Shown here: piece by piece, positions 26,445 through 35,962 of the stretch
Layout: every line of letters starts with the position of its first letter
Numbering within the stretch: position 1 is the stretch's first letter
Assembly: GCA_031553595.1 (NCBI GenBank)
Contig: JAVBLI010000030.1
Coordinates: forward strand, 1 to 64,000
DNA: 64,000 nt
Direction: 5' to 3'
Source of the DNA: RGIG3701 sp031553595
Lineage (GTDB): Bacteria; Planctomycetota; Planctomycetia; Pirellulales; Thermoguttaceae
The notes under the pieces: model-generated
What the model was told of the DNA's origin: nothing
Databases searched by the model: none
The model's input: only the letters and a program-made list of their open reading frames with translations
Position numbers and translations under genes: made by a program

Positions 26445-29400
26445 TCACCGGGCGTTTTTTTCCGCGGCACTGCGGGCCCGCGCGATAACGATCAAAATCG
26501 CCAGCAAGAACATCAGCGCCGCTGGCCACCACGAAAAATCACACATCATCCAGAGTACGCCGGTGACGGTCAGCCAGTACGGCGTGGTGCGCGTGATGTC
26601 TAAAATGGACGGAAACAGCGAAACCCCAGCCAGTAGCGTTAACGTGATCAGCAGCACGAAAACGGCGGCGTACGCGTGCGACATCTGCCACACAGAGCCC
26701 GACGTAAAGGGGGACGTGACGGCGGAATGCGGAACCGGAGACGTTTCCACGAAAAAAAGTTCGCGCTCAGGTGCAGACGCCCTGACCACAGGCGTGCGCT
26801 CCCCGGCGTTTCCATTTCCACTTCCAGCGGCGTTTTCACCGGCGGAGGATGCCGCGGCAATTTCCCCGCCACTTCCGGAGGAAGGTTTCTGTGGGCCGGC
26901 ATTCGCGCCGCTGGGAGGAACGTCACTGTAATCGAACGCCATGATTTTAATGTTTTTCACGGCACTGCGCAGCGCTTCCCCGGATAATTCCCCGAGAATC
27001 CCCACGGGCGACTCGCCATATTCCGTGCGGCGCGGGTCGGCCAGCCCCTGTTCGGTGAGGATGGCCAGGACGTTTTCCTGAAACGCTTCCCGCAGCGACC
27101 GCCAGTTTTCCACCGCCTTCGCGCCGTCCCCGGCCGGGAATGCGGAATAAGCGTCCGCCGCTCCTGCCGCACCGCTCCATTTCCTGAAGAAAATGTCCCC
27201 CTCCGCACGCCACGTTTCAAAATCCCGCTGATACTCGCGCACTTCGGCTTTTTCCGCTGTTTTCAGATGGCCGCCGACCAGGGAAATGGTCTTCTGCCAC
27301 CGCGGCGCCCAGAGCGTGCACCAGCAGGCCGCCTCTTCCGTCACCACCTGCGGCGACTTCCCGGTACTCGCGCCGCCGTCCGCCATTTCCGTCTCCAGCT
27401 TGCGCGACGCCAGCTGCATCATGCGCACCAGGTGTTCCATGTAAATCAGCTCCATGCGCAGCAGCGGACGCGTGGGAACGGCCTCCATTTTCCCGCCGCC
27501 GACCCGGCTGTAAAACTCCATCTCCGCCCCGTGCGGGAGATACACGAAACACGCGCCGGGCATTTTCCCCATCACGTCCGTCTGCGGGCGCACGCCTTCC
27601 AGACGCGGGAGTTTCAGCGGGAACGCATGCCCCGCCAGCTGCGAATTCTGGGCAGCTTTTTTCAGCGTATTTCCACCGCCGCCATGCGCCGCCAGCCGGG
27701 AAGCTTCCCCGTAAGAGAGAATTTCCAGCCGCCGCGGCAGCCCGTCCCCGTGAAACGTCACACGGTAATGCCGCACCGCATCCCGGGACGATTTTTCCTT
27801 CTCCGGCACCAGCGGCCACGCTTCCACCACCGCCGGCATGCCGTCCAGACGAAATTCCAGTGGGGTACACGTTTCCGGAACCGCCACGACACACGAAAAC
27901 ACCTCCCGCGGAAGGAACTCGTAAATGCTCAGCGTCAGGAATCCGACTTTTCCGGTCACATTCCCGTGAGCGTCCCAGAGAATATGGTGGGACACCCATA
28001 AATGGTCGATCTGCGGAGGCACGGTGGAGGAAACCTGCAGCCGCACGAGATGATTCGGATCCGTAACACGGTAAATCTGCGAAATTCCCGGACGGCTGCG
28101 CACCATGGACGCGTCTTCCGGAAGCGGTGATACCGCCGCCGCGGCTGTTTCCACGGATTTCGTCTGCGACTGCTGCGGCTCCAGTACGGATTCCTCCACG
28201 GGCGAAACGCCCTCCAGAACCCACCGTGAAATACTCCCCGCCGCGTCCACGCTTTCCTTCACCGCTGGCAGAATCACGTCCTCCTGCATGACGTTCACGC
28301 CCAGAAACTGCACCCGTGGCACGACGAAAGAAACCTCCCCCTTCATCTGCGCGCTCTGCGTTTCCGTCACCGGGCCGGTAATAACCACCCGCCGTTTCCC
28401 GTTAAACGGCTGAGACGGGCGGAGAATCAGGCGCATCTTTCCCTGCGGCGTCCGAATTTTCGTCGTTTCCGCCTCCGTCCCTTCCGGCTGCGAAACCTCC
28501 ACGGTAAACGGAATGGCCGGCTCCACGGTAAACGGCCCCTGCCAGTTCCGCGGCAGCTCCACCGTAAACGTGTCCAGCAACCCGTCCTTCACATGCAGCA
28601 GAAGCTCCATTTTCGCGGTCCACTGCACACCGCCGTCTTTCCCGGAACCGCCGGACGGTGCATCCGCCGGGGAAAGCGAGTTTCCAGCAGACGCCGCGTT
28701 TTCACGCATCTCCATGAACGTGCGTCTCCAGATTTCCACTTCCGGCCGATTCTCGCGCAGGATGAGTGTTCCGCTGACACGTTCCCCCTCCTCAAAAGAA
28801 AGGCTGGCGGTTAATTGCGCATTCCGAAATTCCGCCCCCGCACTGTCCGCCAAAAACCCGCCACCGGGCGTGAACTGATTTTTTAATACTGTCCCGGAAT
28901 TCGGCCGTACACCTCCCGGCGTACCAGGCACTCTGTCCGTGCCCGTCATGCCCGCCGTCACCGCATTTTCGTTTTTATCCCCGGCGCCGCCTGCCGCGCT
29001 GGGTGTGGAAACCGCGTCCAGCCCGGAAGTTATTTGCGCGGATAAAAATCCGGAGCGCGCCATCACCGTCGGCAGGAGATTTTCGAAATTCAGCAGCGTC
29101 TTCCGCCCGCGATAAATTTTTATGGTCCGCAGCGTCTGCGTAAAAAACGTGTCCGTTAACCTGATCTCCGGAATGGGCATCCGCGTGCGCAGCGGCGTGT
29201 TTTTTTCCTCCGCACGCGTCTTTTCACGGCCTCCCTCCGCCACCGCCGCACCTTCCGCCGTGATTCTCGCCGCCACATTTTCCGCTGCATCATTTTTCGA
29301 GGAAACCTCACTGCCCGGCAGCACCGGAGCTTCTCCCTCCACCACCAACTGGGGTGCGGACGTCATCTCCACGGGCGGAAAAAGCGTGGTCAGCGGGTCA

Positions 29401-31580
29401 CTCTGCAAAAACCGGTTCTCGCGGGAAAAACGCCCGGACACCGAATTTTCCAGGAACATTCCCAGCTCCGTGGGCGAAATCCGCGAATAACGCACCGGTG
29501 TTTCCTGGCCGTTTTCCCGAAGAAAAACGCGGTGAATCCGCAGATTTTCCGGAACACGCAGGTGGCAGAATAACGGCACGGACTCTCCCGCCGGAAACGT
29601 GGCCGCGTACTGCATCCGGAGCCGATTTTCATCGCACAGGACAGACGTCACCTGGGAAACCGCGCACTTCATCTCCACCGGCCGGGATTCAATAAACCAG
29701 GACGCGTCCGCCGAAAAATCCTCGCGCCACGCTCCGGAAGCAGTGTCATCCACCACCAGGGACGGCGTGATCACCTTCTCCAGACGCCCGAAATGCTGAA
29801 TCCCGGTAAGTTCCGTCCAGATGAACATAAACTCCGGCACGGTAAGCGCGGGAACATTCTTCGCGACCTCCCGGAACTTTAATTCCATTCCTGAACCGCT
29901 GACCGCCACCCACCGCCGGACGGTTTTCACGTCTTTGGGATGAACGTACGGCAGCACATGTTTCCCCACACTGGATTTCTGCGGAAAATGCAGGTCAAAA
30001 CCCACCACGCACTGTTCCGCAAGCGGCGCCGCGAAATCCATCCGGATCCGCTGGCGATTCCCGTCCGCGAACGTTTTTAACAGCGCGCCTCGCGAAGCGG
30101 GAAGGGAAAGGATGCCCGTTTCGGAAGCTCTGGGAAGCGCACCCGCCTCCACGCCCGTCTCCGCCGCGGTGCGTTTTCCGGAAGGTTCCGGCACGCCTGC
30201 CGCTTCTCCACGGGCATTTCCATTCACGGATCCCGGCGCGGGCGCGCCGTCCGTCATGCCGGAAGCCGTTCCGCCCCGCTTTCCATCCGTCACAGCATCC
30301 GTTTCCGTACCCGCGCTGACCAGCGCCCGCACCGACGCGCGCGGATCCGTAACCCATTCCAGGGACGTCACGTTTCCTCTCGCAAAACGGTAACGGTAAC
30401 GGCACTGTAACGTCATGCCGCGAGGAGAAAATTCCCAGTGATAAAACTCTTCCACCGTGGTCGTGGGCGTCATGGTTTCCGTCCGGACAGGTTTTTCCCA
30501 GCCGACCATTAAATGCTGGGCGTCCCCGAGCTGAACGCTCCATTTCAGCAGCCGCGGCTGGTACGTCACTTCCCCTTTCGCCATGGGGAAAAACAGCGGC
30601 CCCATGTTCGCCGGCACTTCCATCTCCAGCCGTGACCGCGCAATTCCTGGAATGGTGATGGAAATGCCGCGGTCCATATTTTTTGCTGCCGGGTGAGTTA
30701 ACGTTTCCGCATCCGCACCCGGGGAACGCTCCGCGGAAACATCTCTTAAAATCGGATAAAATCGCAGCTCCAGGGTGTAACGCCCGGGGCGGGGAACGTC
30801 AAAAGTCAGTTTTCCGCTTTCCCAGAGCACCTGTAACGGCTGGCCGTTTAAAGTCGCGCCGCCGGGAGAAAGATAAATTTCCGTCACTTTCATGGGCAGG
30901 GAAACACGGGTGTTTTCGCGGAGCACTTCCACATCATAAACCGCGCGGACGGAGTCCACTGTGACGGCCCCCGCCGAGACCGACATGCGCAACTGGCCGG
31001 TATACACCGCGTCATGAAAATAAAATGCCGTTTCCGCCTCCTCCGCCGCTTTCACTTCTTCGCCCGGCTTCCGGTATAAATTCTGAAACATCTTCAGCGG
31101 AATGTAATAATCGTCGCCCGTGGGCTCACCGTCCGCGTTCACGGGAATAAACACCCACACGCGATCCTCGGTCTTCCCGCCCACCGCCGCACCTTCCTCG
31201 GCAGGCACGTTTTTCGTGGTGCCGCCGCCTCCGCTCACTTCTTCACCGCCCGCGAGCGCTCCGTTTCCACGCATGTCCGCGCGGCCCTGAATCTCCACGC
31301 GCCCCGGAATATCCGCGCGGCCCGTCCCTCCAGCTCCGGAAACCGCACGTTCCGTCGGGGAAATGGAACCGGAAGCCGCGCCACCATTCTCCGCAGCACC
31401 TGCCGCACCGGACGGGGGCGGAGTGTAAACCGCAGCCGGTACGGACACCCGCGTCTGTTGCGCATGCACGCCGAAAAGGAGAAACATCAGCGCGAATAAA
31501 AACACGCACCCACGCGCCAGCATCTTTACCGTCGGCGTGTTAAAACGGAGCACGTTCATCTGTCTTCCTGAAGGTTTCAT
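26445..31580 (-). CDS. Giant envelope protein 1 (1711 aa), unknown function
   Basis: Not a family I recognise. A basic start and hydrophobic helix (about 20-40, cleavage near VHAQQ) form a signal peptide. About 1570 residues of mostly beta-rich sequence follow, and the C-terminus has three membrane helices (about 1625-1705). Near residue 145 is WVFIPVNADGEP followed by YYIPLKMFQNLYR, a motif with counterparts in giant proteins 2 and 3. Several low-complexity G/A/E/T-rich linkers (about 45-130, 430-500, 880-920, 1575-1610) separate the folded parts. Last gene of a three-gene operon; it starts one base after the stop of gene 2. Best guess: an envelope scaffold whose bulk lies outside the inner membrane. 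Confidence 0.75.
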   Translation of the reverse strand: MKPSGRQMNVLRFNTPTVKMLARGCVFLFALMFLLFGVHAQQTRVSVPAAVYTPPPSGAAGAAENGGAASGSISPTERAVSGAGGTGRADIPGRVEIQGRADMRGNGALAGGEEVSGGGGTTKNVPAEEGAAVGGKTEDRVWVFIPVNADGEPTGDDYYIPLKMFQNLYRKPGEEVKAAEEAETAFYFHDAVYTGQLRMSVSAGAVTVDSVRAVYDVEVLRENTRVSLPMKVTEIYLSPGGATLNGQPLQVLWESGKLTFDVPRPGRYTLELRFYPILRDVSAERSPGADAETLTHPAAKNMDRGISITIPGIARSRLEMEVPANMGPLFFPMAKGEVTYQPRLLKWSVQLGDAQHLMVGWEKPVRTETMTPTTTVEEFYHWEFSPRGMTLQCRYRYRFARGNVTSLEWVTDPRASVRALVSAGTETDAVTDGKRGGTASGMTDGAPAPGSVNGNARGEAAGVPEPSGKRTAAETGVEAGALPRASETGILSLPASRGALLKTFADGNRQRIRMDFAAPLAEQCVVGFDLHFPQKSSVGKHVLPYVHPKDVKTVRRWVAVSGSGMELKFREVAKNVPALTVPEFMFIWTELTGIQHFGRLEKVITPSLVVDDTASGAWREDFSADASWFIESRPVEMKCAVSQVTSVLCDENRLRMQYAATFPAGESVPLFCHLRVPENLRIHRVFLRENGQETPVRYSRISPTELGMFLENSVSGRFSRENRFLQSDPLTTLFPPVEMTSAPQLVVEGEAPVLPGSEVSSKNDAAENVAARITAEGAAVAEGGREKTRAEEKNTPLRTRMPIPEIRLTDTFFTQTLRTIKIYRGRKTLLNFENLLPTVMARSGFLSAQITSGLDAVSTPSAAGGAGDKNENAVTAGMTGTDRVPGTPGGVRPNSGTVLKNQFTPGGGFLADSAGAEFRNAQLTASLSFEEGERVSGTLILRENRPEVEIWRRTFMEMRENAASAGNSLSPADAPSGGSGKDGGVQWTAKMELLLHVKDGLLDTFTVELPRNWQGPFTVEPAIPFTVEVSQPEGTEAETTKIRTPQGKMRLILRPSQPFNGKRRVVITGPVTETQSAQMKGEVSFVVPRVQFLGVNVMQEDVILPAVKESVDAAGSISRWVLEGVSPVEESVLEPQQSQTKSVETAAAAVSPLPEDASMVRSRPGISQIYRVTDPNHLVRLQVSSTVPPQIDHLWVSHHILWDAHGNVTGKVGFLTLSIYEFLPREVFSCVVAVPETCTPLEFRLDGMPAVVEAWPLVPEKEKSSRDAVRHYRVTFHGDGLPRRLEILSYGEASRLAAHGGGGNTLKKAAQNSQLAGHAFPLKLPRLEGVRPQTDVMGKMPGACFVYLPHGAEMEFYSRVGGGKMEAVPTRPLLRMELIYMEHLVRMMQLASRKLETEMADGGASTGKSPQVVTEEAACWCTLWAPRWQKTISLVGGHLKTAEKAEVREYQRDFETWRAEGDIFFRKWSGAAGAADAYSAFPAGDGAKAVENWRSLREAFQENVLAILTEQGLADPRRTEYGESPVGILGELSGEALRSAVKNIKIMAFDYSDVPPSGANAGPQKPSSGSGGEIAAASSAGENAAGSGNGNAGERTPVVRASAPERELFFVETSPVPHSAVTSPFTSGSVWQMSHAYAAVFVLLITLTLLAGVSLFPSILDITRTTPYWLTVTGVLWMMCDFSWWPAALMFLLAILIVIARARSAAEKNAR

Positions 31581-31581
31581 G

Positions 31582-34500
31582 TTACTCGCCTCCCTTTCCG
31601 TTCACGGGGGTTCCGGAAGTCGGCATGCCGGGCGCGGGCTGCGGAATTTGGCCGGGCAGCGGGGCCGTGGGGCGAGTTTTCGTGGTCTTTTTTTCACTTC
31701 GCTGCTGGAGATAAACATGAATGACTTTCGGACGGCGGTCCAGGAAACGTTTTCTCCGCCGCAGCGCCGAGTGCAGCGCGAAAGAGAGCACAAAACCTAA
31801 AAATATTCCCGAAAAAATCGGCGAGAAAACCGGCGGCGTCACCAGGCACAGCGCGGCCGAAAGTCCACAGACGCCGATGCGCGTCGCGCGGTATTTCTGG
31901 AAGTAACGTGAGAAAATCAGGAACGTCCCCAGCAGTAAAAACCACCGGGAAGCCTCCAGCGCACTGGAATGAATGACCCGCAAATCATGCGCATCCCGCA
32001 GGGTGTACGGCGTCCATCCCGTGCGAATGTCCCACTGCGCGGGGTTCATCCCCTGGGAAATCGCCACCAGGGAAAGCCACTGCTGCTCATCCACCAGAAA
32101 CGCCCGGCCTCCGGAACCCACATCCGTCAGCGTGCCCAGTGACGGCGCGGGGCCGCCCACAAAAAACGCCTCTCCGCCGGAAGCCAGTTCTCCAAAAAAT
32201 CGGTATAAAACGGTATCTTTGCGCGCTATTTCCGACTCTCCCGGCGCCGCGTCTTTTATGTCCGCCCGGGTATGAAAATCCTCCGTGGCCATGATCGGCG
32301 TGTAATTATCCGGAACCCACGCCTGCCAGGATGAGTTCAGCACCTGAAAATTCGTTTCCGGTAGCGCCGCATCCAGCACGGCCAGCACCCGTAGCGGCAC
32401 ATTTTTCTCCATCCACTGAAGCGTCACCTCCACCTGACGCTTCCATGACGGCAGCGGAATGCGAATTTCTCCGTCCTTATTTTCTTTCCCCGCACCTTCC
32501 GGCACGCGCTGCCCATCCACCAGCACTCCCAGAATGTGCGCGTCCCGCTTTAAAAGTTCATGGACGCGGATGATGAACTCCTCTTCCCCCATGTTTTCCA
32601 CATCCCAGGAGATCACATGCAGCGTTAATCCGCTGGGGAAAAACTGCGACTGCCGCTGCTGCCGCCACACCCACGCCTGCATCTGCTTCTCCGGCTTCCT
32701 TGTCAGGGAGAGTTTTAAGAACGGCATGTAAATCCGTGACGTGAGCGTTTCTGGCGCATACTGAAAATGGCGAAAAAAACCCGTTCCGGGGACGAAAAAT
32801 GAAGCGGATGCAGCCTCCTGACACGTTAAAATCGGCGTCATCCGCTGCTGCGTCACGATGATGTTTCCAGAAACGTTCTCGCGCAGCGTGACCGCCGCGG
32901 AACTCTGCCGCGCTTCCGGCAGGGCCACCAGATTCAACGGAACGCCGCCGGGAAAACGCTCCAGTAAGGAGCGGAACGCCGCGATCTGCGCGGCGAATAA
33001 ATCGGCGTCATCCCCCGCGCCGCCCCCGCCCTGACGCTCCTCCGTCCCCTGGGGGAGCAGCAAAATTTCGAACTGAAATGGATGCGTCTGAGCGGCGGCC
33101 AGCGTAATTTCCCACGTTTCATAAGAATCATTCAGGCGCTCCTCCCCGTCCAGCGGAACTTTCTCCAGACACCGGACGGCACTTCCTTCCAGAAATTTCG
33201 GGAACTTCCACGTCACCTCAAAAGAAGTCGCGGGGCGGATATACACCTGCACTTTATCCACCGAAGAATTCCGCGGCTCACACATTACCGTGAAAATCGC
33301 CACCGCGTGCGGCGGGGAAGTCAGATCATAAAACCCTTTAATATTCGCGTCATACGTGGCGGGCCAGTGCTCCACCCGCAGTCCGGACGCGCCGCCGGCA
33401 TCCAGACGCGTCTGCACCTGAAAGAAGGAAGCGTCATGCGCAGCCCGCGCACGCGTCAGCACATCCTCCCCGGCCACCGCCCCCGCGGGTGCCGTCTCCA
33501 CCGGGCCGCCTGTTAATTTCAGCGCCCTGGAAGAAGACGTGCCCGCGAGAAACCAGGACGCGCCGCATTCATAAGTCGGAAAAAGGACGGGAGACATTTC
33601 CGCCGCCGAAAAAACATGCCCAGGCTCCACACCCGGACGCCGCATCCGCACACGCAGCGAAACGGCATCCCCCGGCGTTAACGCCCGAAAAAGCTGAATC
33701 CGCAACAGGGCGGGCACTTTCCCTGACCGCGCGTATTCCGCCTGCACCGCCGGCATGTGCTCCAGCAGACGCAGCGAGAAATCCTGCGTGTGCGGCGACT
33801 GTTCCACGTTCCAGTCCTCGACCAGCGGCACTCGGGAGGATTCCGCGCCCTGCACACTGTCCACGGAATCCACCGTCCAGTCCGGGTCCACCAGCGCCAG
33901 CAGCGCAAAACGTTCACCGTCAGTCACCGTGAAAGAAAGCTCCGCCACGGCCGAAATTTCCGTCTCCCGGAAATCCATCACCGTCGCGGCGTCCACCCGC
34001 ACCTCCGGCTGCACGGACACCAGCTTCACACGAATTTCCGCATCCTGCGAATCCTCCTGAACCACCATCTCCGTCATGCTAATCCGGCGGTGATCCTGCG
34101 TGAGGTCTTTCCACTGGCTGGAAAGAATGCGCCCGTGCTGCGGAGAAATATCCGTCATCATGAACGGCTCATACACCCGAATCACGCTTTTCCCCTCACT
34201 CCAGAACACGTTCCGCACCATGATTTTCGGCACCGTCAGGACGTCCGAGCGAAAAATAACGTTCCCGCCGGAAATTTCTTCACCGGGAGCTTTCCCCGCC
34301 ACGGCCGGCATCTGCCGCGTCTTCCCGGAGTTCACCTCCCAGGGCCCCGCCGGGTTTTCCACCGCGTGAAATTCCAGGACATTCCCCACGCCGTACACCT
34401 TCCCGGGAATTTCCAGCAAGATTTCCGCATACCGTGCCGCACCGCGTTTTTTCGGGTTTTCCGCAATTTCCGTCACCGGGGCATCCGCAGCAAGCGCCGC

Positions 34501-35937
34501 CACCGCCGCATGCACAGGCGTTTCTCCCGTGGCCAAGGAAGATTTCGCATCCGGTTTTTCCTCGTCGGTTTTTCCCTCTTCCACTTTTCCCGCTTCCGGT
34601 TTTTCCGCACCGCCGGAAACCACCGTGGCAAGGGCGGGTGCCGTTTCATCCGTGGAATGAATTTCCCTCAGGTGCGCCCAGGAAATCGGGCGCCGGTTAT
34701 ACGTCACCGAAGTCAGTGCCAGACGCGTGTCCACCAGCGCTTTCAGAAACACGGGCGTCTGCACCGTGTTACGTGTCTCGCCGGCCGAGCTCATTCCGCC
34801 GGTATTCATTCCGCCCGCATTCACCCCACCCGTGCTAGCGCCAGCTGCATCCGCACCGGGCATGTCCATCTCCAGACGGGCCGTCAGGTTTAAACCGTTT
34901 TTATGAAAGGACACGCGATTTTCCTGGGAAACCAGCAGCGGATAAAACGTTTCCCCGGCCGTGGAGGTCATGATTTTCAGCGTGACGTGATGGTGGCCGC
35001 CGAAATAAAAACGCCATAACACGCGTTCTGCTCCCGGGGCGCCCGGGTTCTGGGACGGCGCGTATTTCACGCGACGAGCCTGGCCGTGATCGGCCGTGGG
35101 AACGTGATTCGCCGGCAGCAGTAAATCCAGCGTAATGTCCAGCCCCGGAAAGAAATGCAGATCGAAAACCGTTCCGCCTCCCGCAGCCTGCCGTCCCTGC
35201 TGCGTCCACTGAAAGAAAGCCAGACAGTCTTTCCGGGCGCTGAGTTCCGCCGGGCGAAACACCATTTCCGCCGTGCCGTCCGAAAAAAACCGGGCACTAT
35301 TTTCGCCGCCACGCGCATTTTCCTTCAGGGAATGCGTAAAAGCGGACAGCGCATCATCCCCATCAAAAACCGATTCACTGGCGGGAAGCATCCGCGAAAT
35401 GGCGAAATTCCCGGCACGGAACCGCCACGTTAAATCCGTCTGCGGGGCGGGATTTCTCCCCTGGGCGGAAGCCGTTTCCCACCGCCGCGATAAAACCACC
35501 ACCGCCGCGCCGTCCGTCAGCGCGCCGTGCTCAAAAGTCGCCTGATAATAACCTGCCTTCACCGTCAGATCCGCGTCCGCATCTTCCGCAGGCGTCTCCC
35601 CGGCCTTCACATCCCGCGTCCACTTCTCGAATTTCTCCGCCTCCACCGGCCAGTACGGCTCTCCGCGATTCGGAATGGATTCCATCATCTCCGCCGGCAC
35701 ATGCACCCGCCGGTACGGCTGAGGCACCGCGGACTGCGCCGTTTCATTTTCCGCAGCATGCTCCACTTCCGCACGCACCGCCGCCGTGGGCGCACCTTCA
35801 CTGCTTCTTTCCGCGTCACGCATTTCCTGCGCCGCCGAAAGCGAAAAAAGCGTCATCGAAAACGCCGCGAAAACCGCTCTCAAAAAGAGCGGTCCCGCAT
35901 TACGTTTTCTCATTTCCGAAAAGCCCGCCGCGTTCAT
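31582..35937 (-). CDS. Giant envelope protein 2 (1451 aa), unknown function
   Basis: Signal-type N-terminus (about 10-36, FLRAVFAAFSMTLFSLSAAQ), then about 1290 residues predicted outside, then about three membrane helices (about 1330-1410) and a basic, proline-rich cytoplasmic tail (RRKRFLDRRPK, later PLPGQIPQPAPG). Near residue 75 VHVPAEMMESIPNRGEPYWP resembles the N-terminal motif of proteins 1 and 3. Low-complexity stretches occur near 365-390 (GG-M-N-T repeats) and 440-480 (E/K/P). The start overlaps the stop of gene 3 (ATGA) and lies in a GGAATGA-type heptad tract. Confidence 0.75.
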   Translation of the reverse strand: MNAAGFSEMRKRNAGPLFLRAVFAAFSMTLFSLSAAQEMRDAERSSEGAPTAAVRAEVEHAAENETAQSAVPQPYRRVHVPAEMMESIPNRGEPYWPVEAEKFEKWTRDVKAGETPAEDADADLTVKAGYYQATFEHGALTDGAAVVVLSRRWETASAQGRNPAPQTDLTWRFRAGNFAISRMLPASESVFDGDDALSAFTHSLKENARGGENSARFFSDGTAEMVFRPAELSARKDCLAFFQWTQQGRQAAGGGTVFDLHFFPGLDITLDLLLPANHVPTADHGQARRVKYAPSQNPGAPGAERVLWRFYFGGHHHVTLKIMTSTAGETFYPLLVSQENRVSFHKNGLNLTARLEMDMPGADAAGASTGGVNAGGMNTGGMSSAGETRNTVQTPVFLKALVDTRLALTSVTYNRRPISWAHLREIHSTDETAPALATVVSGGAEKPEAGKVEEGKTDEEKPDAKSSLATGETPVHAAVAALAADAPVTEIAENPKKRGAARYAEILLEIPGKVYGVGNVLEFHAVENPAGPWEVNSGKTRQMPAVAGKAPGEEISGGNVIFRSDVLTVPKIMVRNVFWSEGKSVIRVYEPFMMTDISPQHGRILSSQWKDLTQDHRRISMTEMVVQEDSQDAEIRVKLVSVQPEVRVDAATVMDFRETEISAVAELSFTVTDGERFALLALVDPDWTVDSVDSVQGAESSRVPLVEDWNVEQSPHTQDFSLRLLEHMPAVQAEYARSGKVPALLRIQLFRALTPGDAVSLRVRMRRPGVEPGHVFSAAEMSPVLFPTYECGASWFLAGTSSSRALKLTGGPVETAPAGAVAGEDVLTRARAAHDASFFQVQTRLDAGGASGLRVEHWPATYDANIKGFYDLTSPPHAVAIFTVMCEPRNSSVDKVQVYIRPATSFEVTWKFPKFLEGSAVRCLEKVPLDGEERLNDSYETWEITLAAAQTHPFQFEILLLPQGTEERQGGGGAGDDADLFAAQIAAFRSLLERFPGGVPLNLVALPEARQSSAAVTLRENVSGNIIVTQQRMTPILTCQEAASASFFVPGTGFFRHFQYAPETLTSRIYMPFLKLSLTRKPEKQMQAWVWRQQRQSQFFPSGLTLHVISWDVENMGEEEFIIRVHELLKRDAHILGVLVDGQRVPEGAGKENKDGEIRIPLPSWKRQVEVTLQWMEKNVPLRVLAVLDAALPETNFQVLNSSWQAWVPDNYTPIMATEDFHTRADIKDAAPGESEIARKDTVLYRFFGELASGGEAFFVGGPAPSLGTLTDVGSGGRAFLVDEQQWLSLVAISQGMNPAQWDIRTGWTPYTLRDAHDLRVIHSSALEASRWFLLLGTFLIFSRYFQKYRATRIGVCGLSAALCLVTPPVFSPIFSGIFLGFVLSFALHSALRRRKRFLDRRPKVIHVYLQQRSEKKTTKTRPTAPLPGQIPQPAPGMPTSGTPVNGKGGE

Positions 35938-35962
35938 TCCTCGTTCCTCATTCCCAACTCAT
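35932..35962. repeat. GGAATGA-type heptads at the junction of two giant genes
   Basis: Minus strand reads GGGAATGAGGAACGAGGAATGA: 7-bp units like those at 20120-20154. They encode the last residues of giant protein 3 (GMRNEE), its stop and the start codon of giant protein 2. Confidence 0.7.
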
